This document shows positions 1-11,946 of a stretch of 64,000 nucleotides of DNA, one piece after another. A program made the position numbers and the translations under genes. Under the pieces are notes generated by a model. It saw only the letters and a program-made list of their open reading frames with translations. It was not told the origin of the DNA and made no database searches. The first letter of the stretch is position 1. Every line of letters begins with the position of its first letter. Origin of the DNA: Strix aluco (Eukaryota > Chordata > Aves > Strigiformes > Strigidae); contig NC_133938.1 of assembly GCF_031877795.1 (NCBI RefSeq), positions 16,214,920 through 16,278,919 of the forward strand, read 5' to 3'.

Positions 1-111
1 AATGTGGATTAATAAAGTTTCAAAAATCATTCTGGATTCCACTAAAGTGCATGGCAGAAGCAACTAATTTTGTAAGAATACACAAAATAAAGTGTATTAG
101 TTTTATCTTAC

Positions 112-276
112 TGAAATATCACTCCAGAATTTGGAGACATCAAGATTATTTGTTTCTAGAAACTCGGTAAACCATTTTATGGAGCGTTTGCTTCCTTTGT
201 CTTCTGTTTCATCCCGTTCAAAGTGTTCATTATGTTTATTGACAGAGTAGTTAGTCAGATGCATATACAATTGACT
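112..276 (-). CDS. TTLL7: TTLL7 coding exon 8 (residues 240-294)
   Basis: This 165-nt exon, phase 0 at both ends, encodes residues 240-294. It begins S-Q-L-Y-M-H-L-T-N-Y-S-V-N-K, the HLTNYS-x-N-K signature of the TTL catalytic domain (H245 to K253), which in the family belongs to the ATP/metal-binding region. It continues through a charged stretch (HFERDETEDKGSKRS) to K-F-W-S-D-I-S at the donor. The acceptor is TTTTTTAG before 276 and the donor GTAAG follows 112. The next exon lies outside the window. The TTLL7 assignment rests on near-identity to the human protein as I remember it, and no alignment was run. This is the last TTLL7 exon visible here. Confidence 0.92.
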
Positions 277-2817
277 CTAAAAAAAGGGAGAAAAGACATT
301 AAAAAAACCCCTTAAATACAACTCTAGAATGGTCAATTCAAAATAATTAAAAGAAAAAAATACTTAAATCAATAATTACATAGTCAAACAGTTCCTATTT
401 ACAAATATACTCATGCAGATTTAGCGTTTCTGATTCTTGGAGATTTCATCTACTAAATGTTCGAGGCTGCTTATAACAAAACCTGTGCTCGCATTTAAGC
501 CAGTTGAAGTCAACTGCCCTACCACTCAACATCTGGTTAGGCAATATGATATATCTGCTATTTTTACAGGTCGTATATAAACAGCTACCTAAAAATGTGA
601 AGAGCAATTATCATAACTTACAGAATTATTACACTCCGCAAGAAGCAAACAATAAAGATGATATTTTGAAGTGCTACTTTAAAAGTGCTAAAAAACACTC
701 TGGCATCTGTTTCATAGACAATCCCACATTTCAGTTTTCACTGTACTTTATTTATGAGAAATGTTCTCATTATAGTGATACTTTAAAATATCTTTTACAT
801 ATAAACTCATATGCCATGTTGGTATCTGCCAAAATTGCTCATTTTTGACTGGCTGGTAGCCATACATCAGAGGGAGGTAAATTTCAAGATATACATCATA
901 TAAATGACTGAGTGCTATAGTTCCTTTATGGAGCAAAATGTCACCAGCAATAGATTCATGTTACCAGTTGCATTTAAAAAAAAAAAAAAGAATATTATCT
1001 TTCCAAGGCCAATCTATAAATCATGATTTGTATGTTTACATCACTTCCAGTACAGATATTCAGCTTTCCATTTCACTACTATGATGACTGTCCTCACCAC
1101 AGTGACAGTCCTCTGTCATGTTTGATTCCTTACTTGAGTGTAATTGATATTCTAAGCTGACCATAAGCCTTCTGTTCCAATTCGTTTTTGATAAAACAGC
1201 CAATAGATAACACAAGCCTTCTGCTGTCATTTATTTCACTGCACTTACTTATGTTTAAAAAAACCTTAATGAAATTAACAAAACCAATCAATGTAATTGC
1301 AGGCTAATTAACAATATATTGTATTAGCACTGCAAGTAATGAATTTCTCCCATGGTTTCCAATTACTACTCTGAGAATCATTCTGAAACCTATTGGGTTT
1401 GGGTCATTATAACTGTGATCTTCACATGAAATTCAAATTATTTCAGACAAAAGCAGTTCTTTTTCAGACCACCAAAAAAAAAAAGTGTTTTGTTAAACAT
1501 CTGAACTAATCTTTCATCTGAAGTTATCTGGAACAATGTCACTGTGGAACCACAATGTCATCCAAAGAACAATGTCATTAGTGATAAGCCAGGTTATTTC
1601 ATACAATAGACAAACTACAACATGAACAGTTGTGAGAACACAGAAACAACTGCCTGTTCTGTTTATCTCCTCAGAGCATATTTCAGTGCTGCTAATGCTG
1701 AGATTAGTAACAATAAAAAAAATATTAAAAGCAAACTATTCCAAATATAATATTGGAACTCTTCCAAATATACCATTTGTACTGGGCTCCAAATTATACC
1801 TGCATTCTTCAAAGGTGCCCTAAGATATAGTGACAATTTTAAGTGACAAGTAGGGAAGAAGGCTCTCCATGTGTTGTCTATTGCGTAATTACAATGAAGC
1901 AGCTCTAAAAGTATATGGTATGGAAAAAGAAAGACACGGTAGCAACAGAGTACAGAGTGAGGTATAAGAAACTCAAGTCTACTGATGCCTTCCAGTGCTT
2001 CAGATCTACTTCTTTCTTAACAGACATCTGCACTTTGGTCTCCACCAGAAGAGAGGTTACACCTCTCAACAGGGGAAGATGCTATAAGTGAACAGGAGAA
2101 TTAAAGTGTCCAAAAACTTTGGCACATCCCTTAACATTTCTGGGTTCTCTGCAAGTTTACAGGCCGCCCTGCTGCATTGTCCTAGAGTTGTCAAGAACAT
2201 ACTCCTTTCCCTGCTGAAGTGGTCACTGACAAACAGCACCAACAGCAGATTCCCTCATGTTCAGGGACTGCAGTGACCACTCATGCACTGGTCTTTAGTA
2301 GCACTGTTTCTGTTTTCTGCACAGGTTCCCAACACAATGGCTCAAACACTGCAGGATCCTCAGCAGAAGCTCTAAACTTCAGTGATGTTAAACAATGATC
2401 CAGCAGGAGAGAAACCTTATCCCCACTCCACCCCAAACTAAGTCTCAGATAAATACAAAAGCAATGTAACTGTTCTTGAAATTATTTTCTTTACTTGATT
2501 TTTTCTGGGTTGAATGACAGTAATTGACATCGTTTACTTTCTTTTAGGAAATATTTAAACTCTTTAGCATACACACATGAGAAGTCATATAAAATTTCTA
2601 TACAGAAGCAATAATATGGCTATACTTGTGATTTTGATACAAAAGCATGAGTTAAATACCTTTCATTCTAATTTTTTCTCTTCAGTGACAATGCAAAAGT
2701 TCAGCCAGATGAATACCAAATTAAGTCTCATGTCACAACTTATTTTACTTCCTCCAAACACTACACAGGTAAAAGTCTACATTCTAATTTATTGCTTATG
2801 CATGAACTCCAACTTAC
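277..2817 (-). other. TTLL7: TTLL7 intron 7 (no gene seen)
   Basis: This 2.5-kb AT-rich intron separates the DLR-motif exon from the HLTNYS exon. It holds short A-tracts (for example near 977 and 1472) and no repeat family or RNA gene that I recognise. Small open frames in it show no familiar protein. Confidence 0.8.
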
Positions 2818-3034
2818 CAAATTTGAGTCACTGGGGGGATGATACTTTTCTGTGCCCATTCTCACCAGTCCATCATGATATAAAAATACTTTTAATGGAT
2901 CACAGGAGGTTACAAGAATATACACACGTAAATCAAATTTGTAGCCTTCCATAAGAAATGGTTTGTCAAGATATTCCTGAACAATCAAGTGATCCTGAGC
3001 TTGTAACTTTTCTCCATTTCTTATTAAAGAGATC
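2818..3034 (-). CDS. TTLL7: TTLL7 coding exon 7 (residues 167-239)
   Basis: This 217-nt exon enters with one base completing Gly167 and leaves in phase 0 after Leu239 (TTG|GTAAGT). It encodes I-S-L-I-R-N-G-E-K, then Q-E-Y-L-D-K-P-F-L-M-E-G-Y-K-F-D-L-R (D201-R203) and Y-I-L-V-T-S-C-D-P-L, followed by Y-H-D-G-L-V-R. The DLR and VTS...PL...Y-x-DGL-x-R blocks are core TTL-family ATP-grasp motifs, and QEY and DLR contribute nucleotide and substrate contacts in characterised TTL/TTLL enzymes. The acceptor is TTTTTACTAG. The open frame extends upstream into the intron with its own ATG near 3078, but that ATG is intronic and is not a start. The sequence looks intact. Confidence 0.95.
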
Positions 3035-4673
3035 CTAGTAAAAACAGAAGTTATTTTAAAAACATGGAACTTTGACATTACTCTTCAAAATAGATTTTCA
3101 CGGTCATCCAGCCAGGTAGCGAGGCTAAAGTCTACCTACAGAAAGAAACTTGCATATCCGATTTGTAGGGTAGAGAAAAAGTCCCATTCACTTACACGGC
3201 TTTTGGTTTCCTGTCCTTTATGGTGCTTCACTGGATGAAAAAAGGCAATGAGCCATTTCAAAATAACTTTCTGCTTTCTTTGGTTCAACAGTTTGTAATA
3301 ATGGGTTCCCTCTACACTTAGAAATTGTTTGGCAGAACGACCAGTCCCCAGCTTCTGTGATTATTCCCCATGAAGCTCTAAAAATAGGCTTCCAGTCTTT
3401 GTCACAACTTCTGCCCGAGGTACAGGTTGCAAAGAACTTTCAGTGCTAACCTTAGTGATGATGTTTGCTAAAGCAGGACACTGATCAGTATGAATAAGGA
3501 TAGGATAGGATAGATGAAGCTCAGTATTTCTATATTCCAGTTTCCCCACATCAGAATGAAAAATGGTCTATATACAGACTATAAACACGCAGTACCTAAC
3601 TACACAGGCTTTTAAGTAACTGTAATAGCTAATATTTTTCAGTTCATAATTATTAACCCTGAATTCCCATAGCTTTGTTGCCTTAATCTTACCCACTATT
3701 ATTTATAATACATTTCAGTGTTCTGGTGCTGAATACTCCTAACATACTGAAGTACTTTCCAGGCATTTCTCTGGATTATGCTGCGACCTTTCCCTTCAGC
3801 TTATCTTTGCCCTTATCAAGAGGACTAAAAAAACAAGAAAACTGAAAAGTTTGGGGGCTTTGCTTTTACAGTAATTCCAATATATTTTTAAGAACTAAGA
3901 GCTTTACTATACTGTATAATCCAAATTGATATTAGAAGCAAGAAAAGCTAAAATTGAAATATTTAAAAACAAAAACAGAGTTAAGAATCAAATTGCAATA
4001 TTTATCTCATTGTTTTTTACTGTGCAGCCCTGTCACAGGCAAAACTGTTTCAACTAAACTGCAGGTCACAGTCTCTTCAAGGGTGTCCCTCCTCCGGCAT
4101 GGGTATCACCTCCTTCCAAGAGTGCTCCTCCAGCCACACCCCCAACAGTGTCTCCTCTGTTTCTCCCACACCTCATGGCTGCTACTCTTAAATATGTTTG
4201 TGCTTCTCTGACTGGCTGCAGTTTTGACATGCAGAGGAGGGGTTCGGCTGGTCTCAGAGCTGTGGAAGACACTGACTTTCTCTCACATGACCACCCTACA
4301 GCCCACAGCCACCCAAACTCTGCCATTTATACCCAATACAAACTCACTCCTAAGGCTAAGCACAACATATTAATATATTTTTTAGATAAATTAATAACAA
4401 AAATAATCCTGATCTTAAGAATTATTCGAGCTTCATCAGAAAATGCATTCCCTAATTATACCACATTCAGAACAACATTAAAATACCACTGTGATTTAGC
4501 TTTATATTTTAGCTGTTTCTGCTTTTTAAGCATTTGTCCAATACATGAACTTTCATACGTCATACAACTGGAAATACAATCTTCTTACTAATACACAGCT
4601 TCTGTTAAGGTTGTAAATAGCATTAGATTTCACCTTTAATGGGTAAGACGACTGAAGCTAACATGCAACTCAC
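3035..4673 (-). other. TTLL7: TTLL7 intron 6, with a GC-richer patch
   Basis: A 1.6-kb intron. Most of it is AT-rich and featureless. About 4,020-4,330 is distinctly richer in C and T on the plus strand than its surroundings and may be a degraded transposable element (listed separately). Confidence 0.75.
4020..4330. repeat. possible degraded interspersed element
   Basis: About 300 bp of CCTCC-rich sequence (for example around 4,088-4,160) stands out from the AT-rich intron and has abrupt compositional edges. It loosely resembles avian LTR-type pyrimidine-rich repeats, but no terminal repeats, target-site duplication or coding remnant can be seen. The family is not identified. Confidence 0.25.
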
Positions 4674-4832
4674 CCATGTCCCATTGCACCGTTAGCTGGT
4701 TTGACTATGAAAGTTTTCTGTCTACGTTTCTTCTTCAGTTCTTTTACATAGTTCTGAAACTGTGTGTATTCTGCAGGGAAGATCCATGTTCGAGGAATAA
4801 AACTGTACTCCTGAGGCTGACTCTTGATCATT
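4674..4832 (-). CDS. TTLL7: TTLL7 coding exon 6 (residues 114-167)
   Basis: This 159-nt exon completes Lys114, then encodes M-I-K-S, the block P-R-T-W-I-F-P-A-E-Y and the linker Y-V-K-E-L-K-K-K-R. It ends with F-I-V-K-P-A-N-G-A-M-G-H-G, whose last Gly codon is split by the donor (GG|GTGAGT). K-P-x-x-G-x-x-G-x-G is the glycine-rich nucleotide-binding loop of TTL enzymes, with the Lys contacting ATP phosphate (family knowledge). The acceptor is TTTTTTGCAG. Phase is 2 at both ends and agrees with exons 5 and 7. Differences from the human protein as I remember it are conservative (for example Q-P-Q-E-Y-S for R-P-L-D-Y-T). Confidence 0.94.
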
Positions 4833-7800
4833 CTGCAAAAAAGTGTAATTGAGTTAAAATCTTTTAACTACTTTGATGTTTCAATCCTCAGGATTAAAAA
4901 CCATTTACAACAATTTGACAAGAAATCTTTTTTAGCAAAATGCTGTAATATGAAAGCAAACTTGTGCAGTTGTTTAAGAATAGTTAGAGCTCTATAACAT
5001 ACTTGCATGCATACTTTAGAACAACAAAAGCAGACTATCCTGTGCGGTTTTGCTTATCGTATTCGCTAATTATGTTACTGGCATCCATCTCGCTCCTGTT
5101 ACAGTTTTTGTTCAGTAACTCAGATGATTTAATGCTATTCCTATTCTTATAAATATTAAACTTGTAATAGACCATTTGATTATAGATCTTTCCTTACCCA
5201 ATAGATTCCTAGATTCCTGTTCCTATATTCTTTTTCTTTCTTTTCCTTGAGAGGGGTGGAGATATTTGGCAAGTATTTTAATTTTCATACAGGTATGTCT
5301 TTGGGGATGTATGAGGATCACCACACACAAAAAGAGGACCTGGGATATTTGGAGTTTCTTCATGGGTGCAAAAAATATTAACAACAAGGACTGAATTTAA
5401 AATTAAAATGTAAGCGATTTAAGAAGTTTTTTGTGTCTTTCTAGTCTTTTCAAGGATTTTCAAAAGTAAGGAATTGTAGTAAATATACTTTGACACAGGC
5501 CAAGCAACTGCTCATGCACCTCCAGCATAGGGCAAAACACACAAGCTTGGATTTGTGTTTGGTACCAGCATATTGTGATTAAGATTCCCTGAGCACCTTA
5601 TTTAGTCAAAAGAAAGCAAAGAAATACAAAGCAAGACAAGGGGAGGAAAAAAATAGAACTAAACAAAAATAAAGTTACGACATCATAGGGAACAATCTCT
5701 GAAACTGAATCTGATTAAAGGATGCAGCAAGGTCCTGATCTCCCTACTTTAATGGTTGTGGCAGCAGAGGTAGTGAGGATAACTCATTTTATAGCTCTGT
5801 TGTCTGTGCAGAAAAGACAAATAGAAGAGGAAAAATGGTAGAAAATTCAGTTTGAAGTTTCCGTCACCCAAAGCTGTGCATCTGGCAGATAGGAAGCATA
5901 TACCCACACCAGACTGGCAGTATGGGCTGGATAGATATGGGTTAGCTTTAAACAAAGAAGGTTTAATACTGATTAACAGCCAAGTTATAGGAGCAATGTG
6001 GACTTGATGGTACTATGCAGATTGGTATACCATAGTTCACGGCAGAATAAATTTATTCTTTGCTGAGTCAAATACTGGTGCAGATAGCTTGTTTCAGAAT
6101 ACCTGAAACTTCATACACAACCTCATATGAAAATAATTCAGGTAACTCGAAACTACTCTGTAGCATAGGGTGGACACATGTAAAATACAAATATCCACAG
6201 ACCAAAAGAAAATGACTGGATGTTTAAAAATAAATTAACTGATATCAGAGGTTCCCCACTTTAATTTTTTTTAAAAATGGCACTATGATGAATTTTAATA
6301 CTTTTTAATTAATTACAGATTTAGGTATACTTCTCCTTTTGTAACAAAAACTAATAGCATCAGGATAACTTAAATGTAAAAGAGACTTACAATATCATTT
6401 CAATTTTTCATTTCTGCTTTGAGCCTACATAACACTCCTGATGCAGCATAAGACACTTTTTCTTTAAGTGGCTCACATACTAATGGAAAAAACAGGGCCA
6501 CCAACCACATCTGTAAGGCTAGGACTGTAGCCAAGCTCAACTGGTATAATAGATACACTGTCACCAAATTGTTTAGCCAACTACCCAACAAACACTCTGC
6601 AGAAACCACAATAGCTACAGTAGTCTTGAAGTACTGCATGAGGTTCAGTGCTTCTGCAGCTTCATTGTAACTATTATTTTTACAAATCTGGTTTTATGAA
6701 AGCCACCAAATATTTAGAAAAAGGTATAAAAAACATAAATAGATATTATAATTCATGATTCATGCATATTTTTAAACTACTCTCCATCTGCTATATATTT
6801 ACAAATGTTATTACCTTGCTAACTGAATAGCTTATCTAGGCAGAACTTATCTTATTTTTAGGCAAAAAGCAATTTCTGTGTTAAGCTTCCACTCCTCTCC
6901 AAATTATTTATCATATGCATTCTGAAGTGTTACATGACAGAGACATGTCATTCAACTTACTCGCAGGTTTCAATACACAGACCCCCTACTCAATGAATAT
7001 AGCTTCATGGTATTCTAGATATATTATTTCGTGACTGTAAGTACATGAGTTCTGTATCCCTTCTTCTATCTTATGCATAACTGGATAGACTACAAACACT
7101 TAATAATATGAAGCGAAATACTTAACCATTGTTTACAAGTTCTGGTCCTCACTAAAACTTCCAATGAAAGAATTCAGCTCTGTTCTTTCCCTGCTTGGCC
7201 CTATTCAGAAATGGGAACATCATCAAGTAGCTTGCGGAATCAAGACCTATTCCATTACAATAGCCCTATTTTCCAGCACATCTGCTATCCACTGCTGTGG
7301 GTAACCACTTTTTCACTGTGCTGTTCTATCATTTAGCATTTGCAGTCCTTACCAGGAGGTCTGAGAATTAAACAGCAAATTATTGTTCTTCTGACTGCTA
7401 TTTTAGCTCACAGATGTGGTCAGTCTGTGCTCGTTTCTCAGAGTGTTTTCTGTGCAAAAGAATCAAAGGTGCTGAACGAAACATAGTCTACTAAAGACAT
7501 GACTTGTCAGTCTAATAACACAGGTTCCGCTGCCTAAGTTTCAAGATCCTCTGACTTCTCAAGCATGAAAGGAGGTTAGTGGGTAGGTATGGATGAGAAC
7601 AATTCTTGGTCCATGATAGTTCACAAACCTTTTAAACATAAGCAACAAAGGTGCTGCAAAGAAGACTCTGATACATGCATCTGTTCCCCTTCCCATTCAT
7701 CCTGTACACCACCTCCCCCGCTTACTGTATTCATTCTGTAACCCCACTTATCCTTCACATGAGGAGATCTCATCTAAGAGACCATTTACAGAAATTAAGA

Positions 7801-9852
7801 TCTAGTTGGCCCTACAATGGAACCTCTATTTTTTTTTCTTTTCTGTGTTCTGATTATTCCCCTTGAAAACAACGCCTGTGCCTCCTTTTGTTCTCAGTTA
7901 CATTCCTGCTTCTATCTGCTCATTACTCTGTGTCCCTACACTTTCTGTGCTGGGTTGTCTTCTTTGATATTACACACACTACACATTACACCACTCCATT
8001 CCACCATTCTGCATGTGAAAACCGCATTGACCCGTGATCCAGAGTGCCTGGATATTGACTGTAATTCCTGAAGTGCAATTCCTCCTGAATAGCATTTGCC
8101 TCTCAAGAGTCCAGTAGATTTGTCCTTTTACTCCATTCCCAACAGCTTGCATAAAATGGAAGGGTTGAGATCAGTATAACAACAAAGGTAGAAGTAAAAG
8201 AAAAGTCTACACTCCACCAGTTCTCAGCCGTTGTTTCATGACTCCCAATGCAGCTATTCCATATGACTCAGTGACAGGAATAGAAAAGACTGCATGCAGC
8301 AGAAAAGCAAGAGAACAGAATTAGCGTTTCTGCACAATCCCGTTCTAATAAATTTTAAGACACAACAGCAGCTGTATGGAACAAAATCCTCAACTACAGA
8401 CAACAGCCTGCCCAACCATGTATCCCAGCTGACTTGGGATTTCACATACATACGTCTGTTTCATAAGCAGTCTCAAGGCATATCATTCTGATTTTTATAA
8501 ATTATGAATAGTAAGTATTGAATTGTGAGGTTAGTACTGCAAAAAACAGACTGATTAAAACCCTGCTATATATACTGATGTTATGTGAAATCACAACACA
8601 TATGTTGTGACTTCACAGAGAAATTATTCCCATCTTACCTATAATATGTACTCAGTGTGGAGATTGCACCTTTAAACTGTGTTTGAAACTCAGAATTCAG
8701 CAGGTTGAGAGGTATAAACAGACTGTATTTGAAAACAATGTGTGCATGATAACAAAAGCTTTTTGTCCATTTTGCACTTTTTTTAAAAATCACAGAACTG
8801 TAGCAATACACAGGGATACCACTGCCTACCAAGCTGACCAATGCTGTTCCACTGTTTCCAGGACCTCTCCAAATAGCTGTTTGCCTCCATGTTCTGTCTC
8901 TATGTTTTCACTTTGAGTTTTAGTCTGGAAAGGGCAGTGAAAAGTGTTTGTGTAGCATTTATTGACACAAGGGTGTCCTGGCCCACATGTAGGAGACGTA
9001 GACAACACAGCAGAGCACGTAATATTTGCATCATAATAGTTGCATACATTCTACATGCTATGTGTCATAGTTACAAAACAGAAAAGGAAACTGAGAAAGA
9101 GAGAGAGGAGATATCACATTAGTTACATTAATATATGAAAACAAATTCTGTTCTGGTAACAGGAAATGCTGTGTAGGTAACATTGGGGGCCAAAAGATTA
9201 GCTCTGTTAATAATTGCTCTTTACACTAATTTAGATTATAAGAATCAAGACATTCACACACATTTATCCCTAAATTCTTCCTTATTGCCAGGCTGTTGAA
9301 TCATTATTTAGTATTGTTTTCCTACAGGTCTTATTCACAGATTCTCAGCTAGGATAATTCCTCAGAACCCAGTTATTCCACTAGAGTGAGGAGAATTTAT
9401 AAATAGACAAATGAGCCTCTCTGACTTATTTCTTATATAAACAGTAAGATGCTTCACATTTTTAAAATTTTATCTACACAAAAATAGACTTAATAATAAT
9501 TTTAAACAAATAATATCCATCCCCATACTAGTTATTTTTTCTGTTCTACCATTACAGGACATACGTATTAAGTGTATTATACAATAATTTGAGGCTCTCC
9601 TACATTCTGGAATGCATAGACAGAGAACTGAACCCACATCATTTTCCACTGAAGTCAACTGGAGAGATACAGTAGCCCACACCAATGCTACAGATTCGGG
9701 ACCAAAGCCAAAGTTTTAAGGAACTTTGGAAATTATTCTTGGTCCTGTCAGCCTCTTAGTAAAAATAAACAAACCTTACAAGCAACAATTCAGTATCGGA
9801 CTGCATTAAATATTATGGCCAAAAAAATTCTTAATATTAAAAGGAAGATTAC
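4833..9852 (-). other. TTLL7: TTLL7 intron 5 (no gene seen)
   Basis: This 5.0-kb intron has no recognised RNA gene or transposon. It holds the near-perfect hairpin at 8,585-8,616 (separate entry) and scattered A/T tracts. Open frames of 60-84 codons in it have no family features. Confidence 0.78.
8585..8616. repeat. 14-bp inverted repeat with 4-nt loop
   Basis: Left arm GTGAAATCACAACA and right arm TGTTGTGACTTCAC flank the loop CATA. There is one non-Watson-Crick position, which becomes a G.U wobble in the minus-strand (TTLL7 pre-mRNA) direction. One extra T-A pair extends the stem outward. It lies inside TTLL7 intron 5. It is too short for a typical pre-miRNA. It could be a small foldback or the remnant of a palindromic element. 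Confidence 0.6.
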
Positions 9853-9920
9853 TTAGTCATGTTTCTTGCCAGAAAATCCTTCCTGCAGATCTCTCCCATT
9901 CCTGGAAAATGGTTGATTCT
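9853..9920 (-). CDS. TTLL7: TTLL7 coding exon 5 (residues 92-113)
   Basis: A short 68-nt exon encodes R-I-N-H-F-P-G-M-G-E-I-C-R-K-D-F-L-A-R-N-M-T and the first two bases of Lys114. The H-F-P-G-M-G-E-I-C-R-K-D block is a strong family signature just after the first beta strands of the TTL fold. The acceptor is CTTTCCTCAG with a good pyrimidine tract and the donor is AA|GTAATC. It enters in phase 0 and leaves in phase 2, as exons 4 and 6 require. The exon is too short and stop-limited to appear as a long open frame, so it was found by reading the reverse complement directly. Confidence 0.94.
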
Positions 9921-10638
9921 CTGAGGAAAGAGAAAAAAGAAAGTTGTTTGGGACTTTTTAGTTTTCTTGGCATACCCAATACAACCATTTAAAATGTTCA
10001 ACTGCATGCTCAGGCAAATAAAATTAGTGTTATGTATAAGTTATCAAAGATAATCTCTCACATTATACTATGCATTCTTAGCAATACTAAAGATGCTGTA
10101 AGTTGTATTCTCCTCCACCAACATGAGTATGCCCATTCATTTCATTTCAGGCATGAAAGACGACTATCATGCTCTTATTCACATATTTAGGAACAAAGAA
10201 TGCTATCAAAGTAATCGTAAAAAAAGGAAATATTTAATCACAGAAACTGTGGAGAGCGCTCTGCTTGTTAAATTACTGCTTAAAAGCTTATGAGCAACTT
10301 ATAAATGATGTTCTTTCAAGCTCTGATCATTCACAATACCCAACTGGCAGACAAAAACATGAAAGAACAGCCCCAAATATTTAAAAAACATGAAAGAACA
10401 GCCCCAAATATTTAAACGCCAGATTCCAATTGGTATGAACAAATAACTCTGGAAAACAGAATAGGATTTTAAAATATGTAGTGGTATAGCCTTACTGCAG
10501 TCTGGTTGGTGGTGGTTTGTGTTGGGTTTTTTTTTCCTCTCCATACACATATAACTGACCAAAAGTGACACGTTACTGAACGTTTCAGGAGTGAAGCAAT
10601 TTACTGAAACATCTCAGAAATCCTAACTACCACTCTAC
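9921..10638 (-). other. TTLL7: TTLL7 intron 4 with 31-bp tandem duplication
   Basis: A 718-nt intron. Its main feature is a 31-bp direct tandem duplication at about 10,353-10,414. Nothing else is recognisable. Confidence 0.8.
10353..10414. repeat. 31-bp tandem duplication (2 copies)
   Basis: The core CATGAAAGAACAGCCCCAAA occurs at 10,358 and again at 10,389, with the flanks also shared (ATATTTAAA after both). The copies are essentially identical over 31 bp, so the duplication is probably recent. Replication slippage is the simplest origin. Confidence 0.85.
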
Positions 10639-10760
10639 CTGATAGTTCCGAAGCTCAGCAATCTTGTCTTGTTGCACAGCAGAATCACTCCATATAAGAT
10701 TAGCTGTTTCATCTTCATCACGTGTTTTCACAAATCCCATTTCTCGTATTACTACACGTA
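10639..10760 (-). CDS. TTLL7: TTLL7 coding exon 4 (residues 51-91)
   Basis: This 122-nt exon completes Val51 and encodes R-V-V-I-R-E-M-G-F-V-K-T-R-D-E-D-E-T, then N-L-I-W-S-D-S-A-V-Q-Q and L-R-N-Y-Q, ending exactly at a strong donor (CAG|GTAGAG). It corresponds to the start of the TTL domain, where the N-L-I-W strand and the L-x-x-Y-Q-x-I-N-H-F-P junction are conserved across TTLL proteins. The acceptor is CTCCATAG. Reading frame and phase agree on both sides. No damage is visible. Confidence 0.94.
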
Positions 10761-11671
10761 CTATGGAGAAATCACATACTTAGGGAATATTTTTAATCTC
10801 TAAAATAGATTCATTTTCAAAATTTAAATAAATAAATATTTTAATCACTTCCAATATTCAATCTTTTGTCTAAGAACAATGCTAGCACACAAGCTATTAT
10901 TTATCTTGCAATATTACCATCAGTCTACTGCAAACCTGTCATTACAATGTTACAGCACCTTGTACTGAAGCTGGAATCAGACCACAACCACTGACTGGAA
11001 CTGTAAAGAGCTTCAGGGCATTCCACAATCATCTAGTAAAAGTCCACTTGCATTGCTTTTAGACTTAATCTTGGCTATCACGTATGTTAATTTTAAACCA
11101 ATGATGACTATAAGTGTCACTGCAGACAGGGGACAAGAATGCCTCCTTAGTCAAGGTACAATAGTTACAAAAACAAATGCATACATTAATATAAAAAAAT
11201 AGAAAAGACTGATTATGTGCCAGGCATATCTCAAGTTCTAGAAGAAAAGATTTTTCTGAAGTAGTTCCAAGCATCAAAATACAAAACATTAGTAGATTTT
11301 ATTGAGAAACTTCTGCATAATAATTAGAGCATTTAACATTAAATTTACACTGTTCATCTTTCAAGGCTTTAAATAAACTTCCAAACACGTAAGTAACTCA
11401 TAATTAGAGGGTTTTTCCACAGCCTTCTTGATTACTTAAGTTTTTGCATTTTAAGGCCTTTCCCTGAGTAACAAATAGGGATTAATAGATGCAGTGTTCA
11501 AAGCTATCAACTCAATGTTACAAAAAAAGAACAAAGGTATCTTACAAAAGAAAATCCTTTGGAAATGTCTCACTGTTAGCTTGATGCTGAGTCCACTAAA
11601 TCACCTCATTAGTTAGTAATTCACTCACATCAATGGCTATTAGGATGAAAACAAAATGTGTAGCTTCCTAC
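10761..11671 (-). other. TTLL7: TTLL7 intron 3 (no gene seen)
   Basis: A 911-nt AT-rich intron. I see no repeat family, RNA gene or conserved motif in it. Confidence 0.8.
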
Positions 11672-11797
11672 CAATTTCATATTTTGTGCCAGCAACGTTT
11701 GCAGTGATGACTCCATTCTTCTTTCTGACTTTTCTTTTAATTGTGCTTTGAAACGGTAGTTCCGAATTCAAAGTCAGAGGAGCAGTTCCATGGTTAT
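11672..11797 (-). CDS. TTLL7: TTLL7 coding exon 3 (residues 9-50)
   Basis: This 126-nt exon, phase 1 at both ends, completes Asp9 and encodes N-H-G-T-A-P-L-T-L-N-S-E-L-P-F-Q-S, the basic tract K-R-K-V-R-K-K-N-G, then I-T-A-N-V-A-G-T-K-Y-E-I and the first base of Val51. The segment ANV-x-GTK-x-E is the first beta strand of the TTL domain. The basic tract just before it is characteristic of TTLL7 and appears slightly shorter than the lysine run I remember in the human protein. The acceptor is TTTTTCAAAG and the donor G|GTAGG. The ATG that opens the longer frame here (near 11,870) is intronic. Confidence 0.94.
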
Positions 11798-11946
11798 CTT
11801 TGAAAAATAATGTTGTAACTATCAACATTTTGTATTCAAACATATACAAATGAACTAAAAATACAAACATTTACTTTGCTGCAACTTAGAGGTACATGTA
11901 TACTGAATAATTAATAGGCTACATTAAAAATCCAAGACTAGCATAC
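11798..11946 (-). other. TTLL7: TTLL7 intron 2 (short)
   Basis: At 149 nt this is the shortest intron of the gene in the window. It has standard GT (GTATGC) and AG (TCAAAG) ends and no other feature. Confidence 0.88.

Noticed and set aside
2761..3078. ATG near 3,078 as a TTLL7 start
   Set aside because: It lies in the intron upstream of the exon 7 acceptor. The protein continues into exons 6 to 2 with matched phases.
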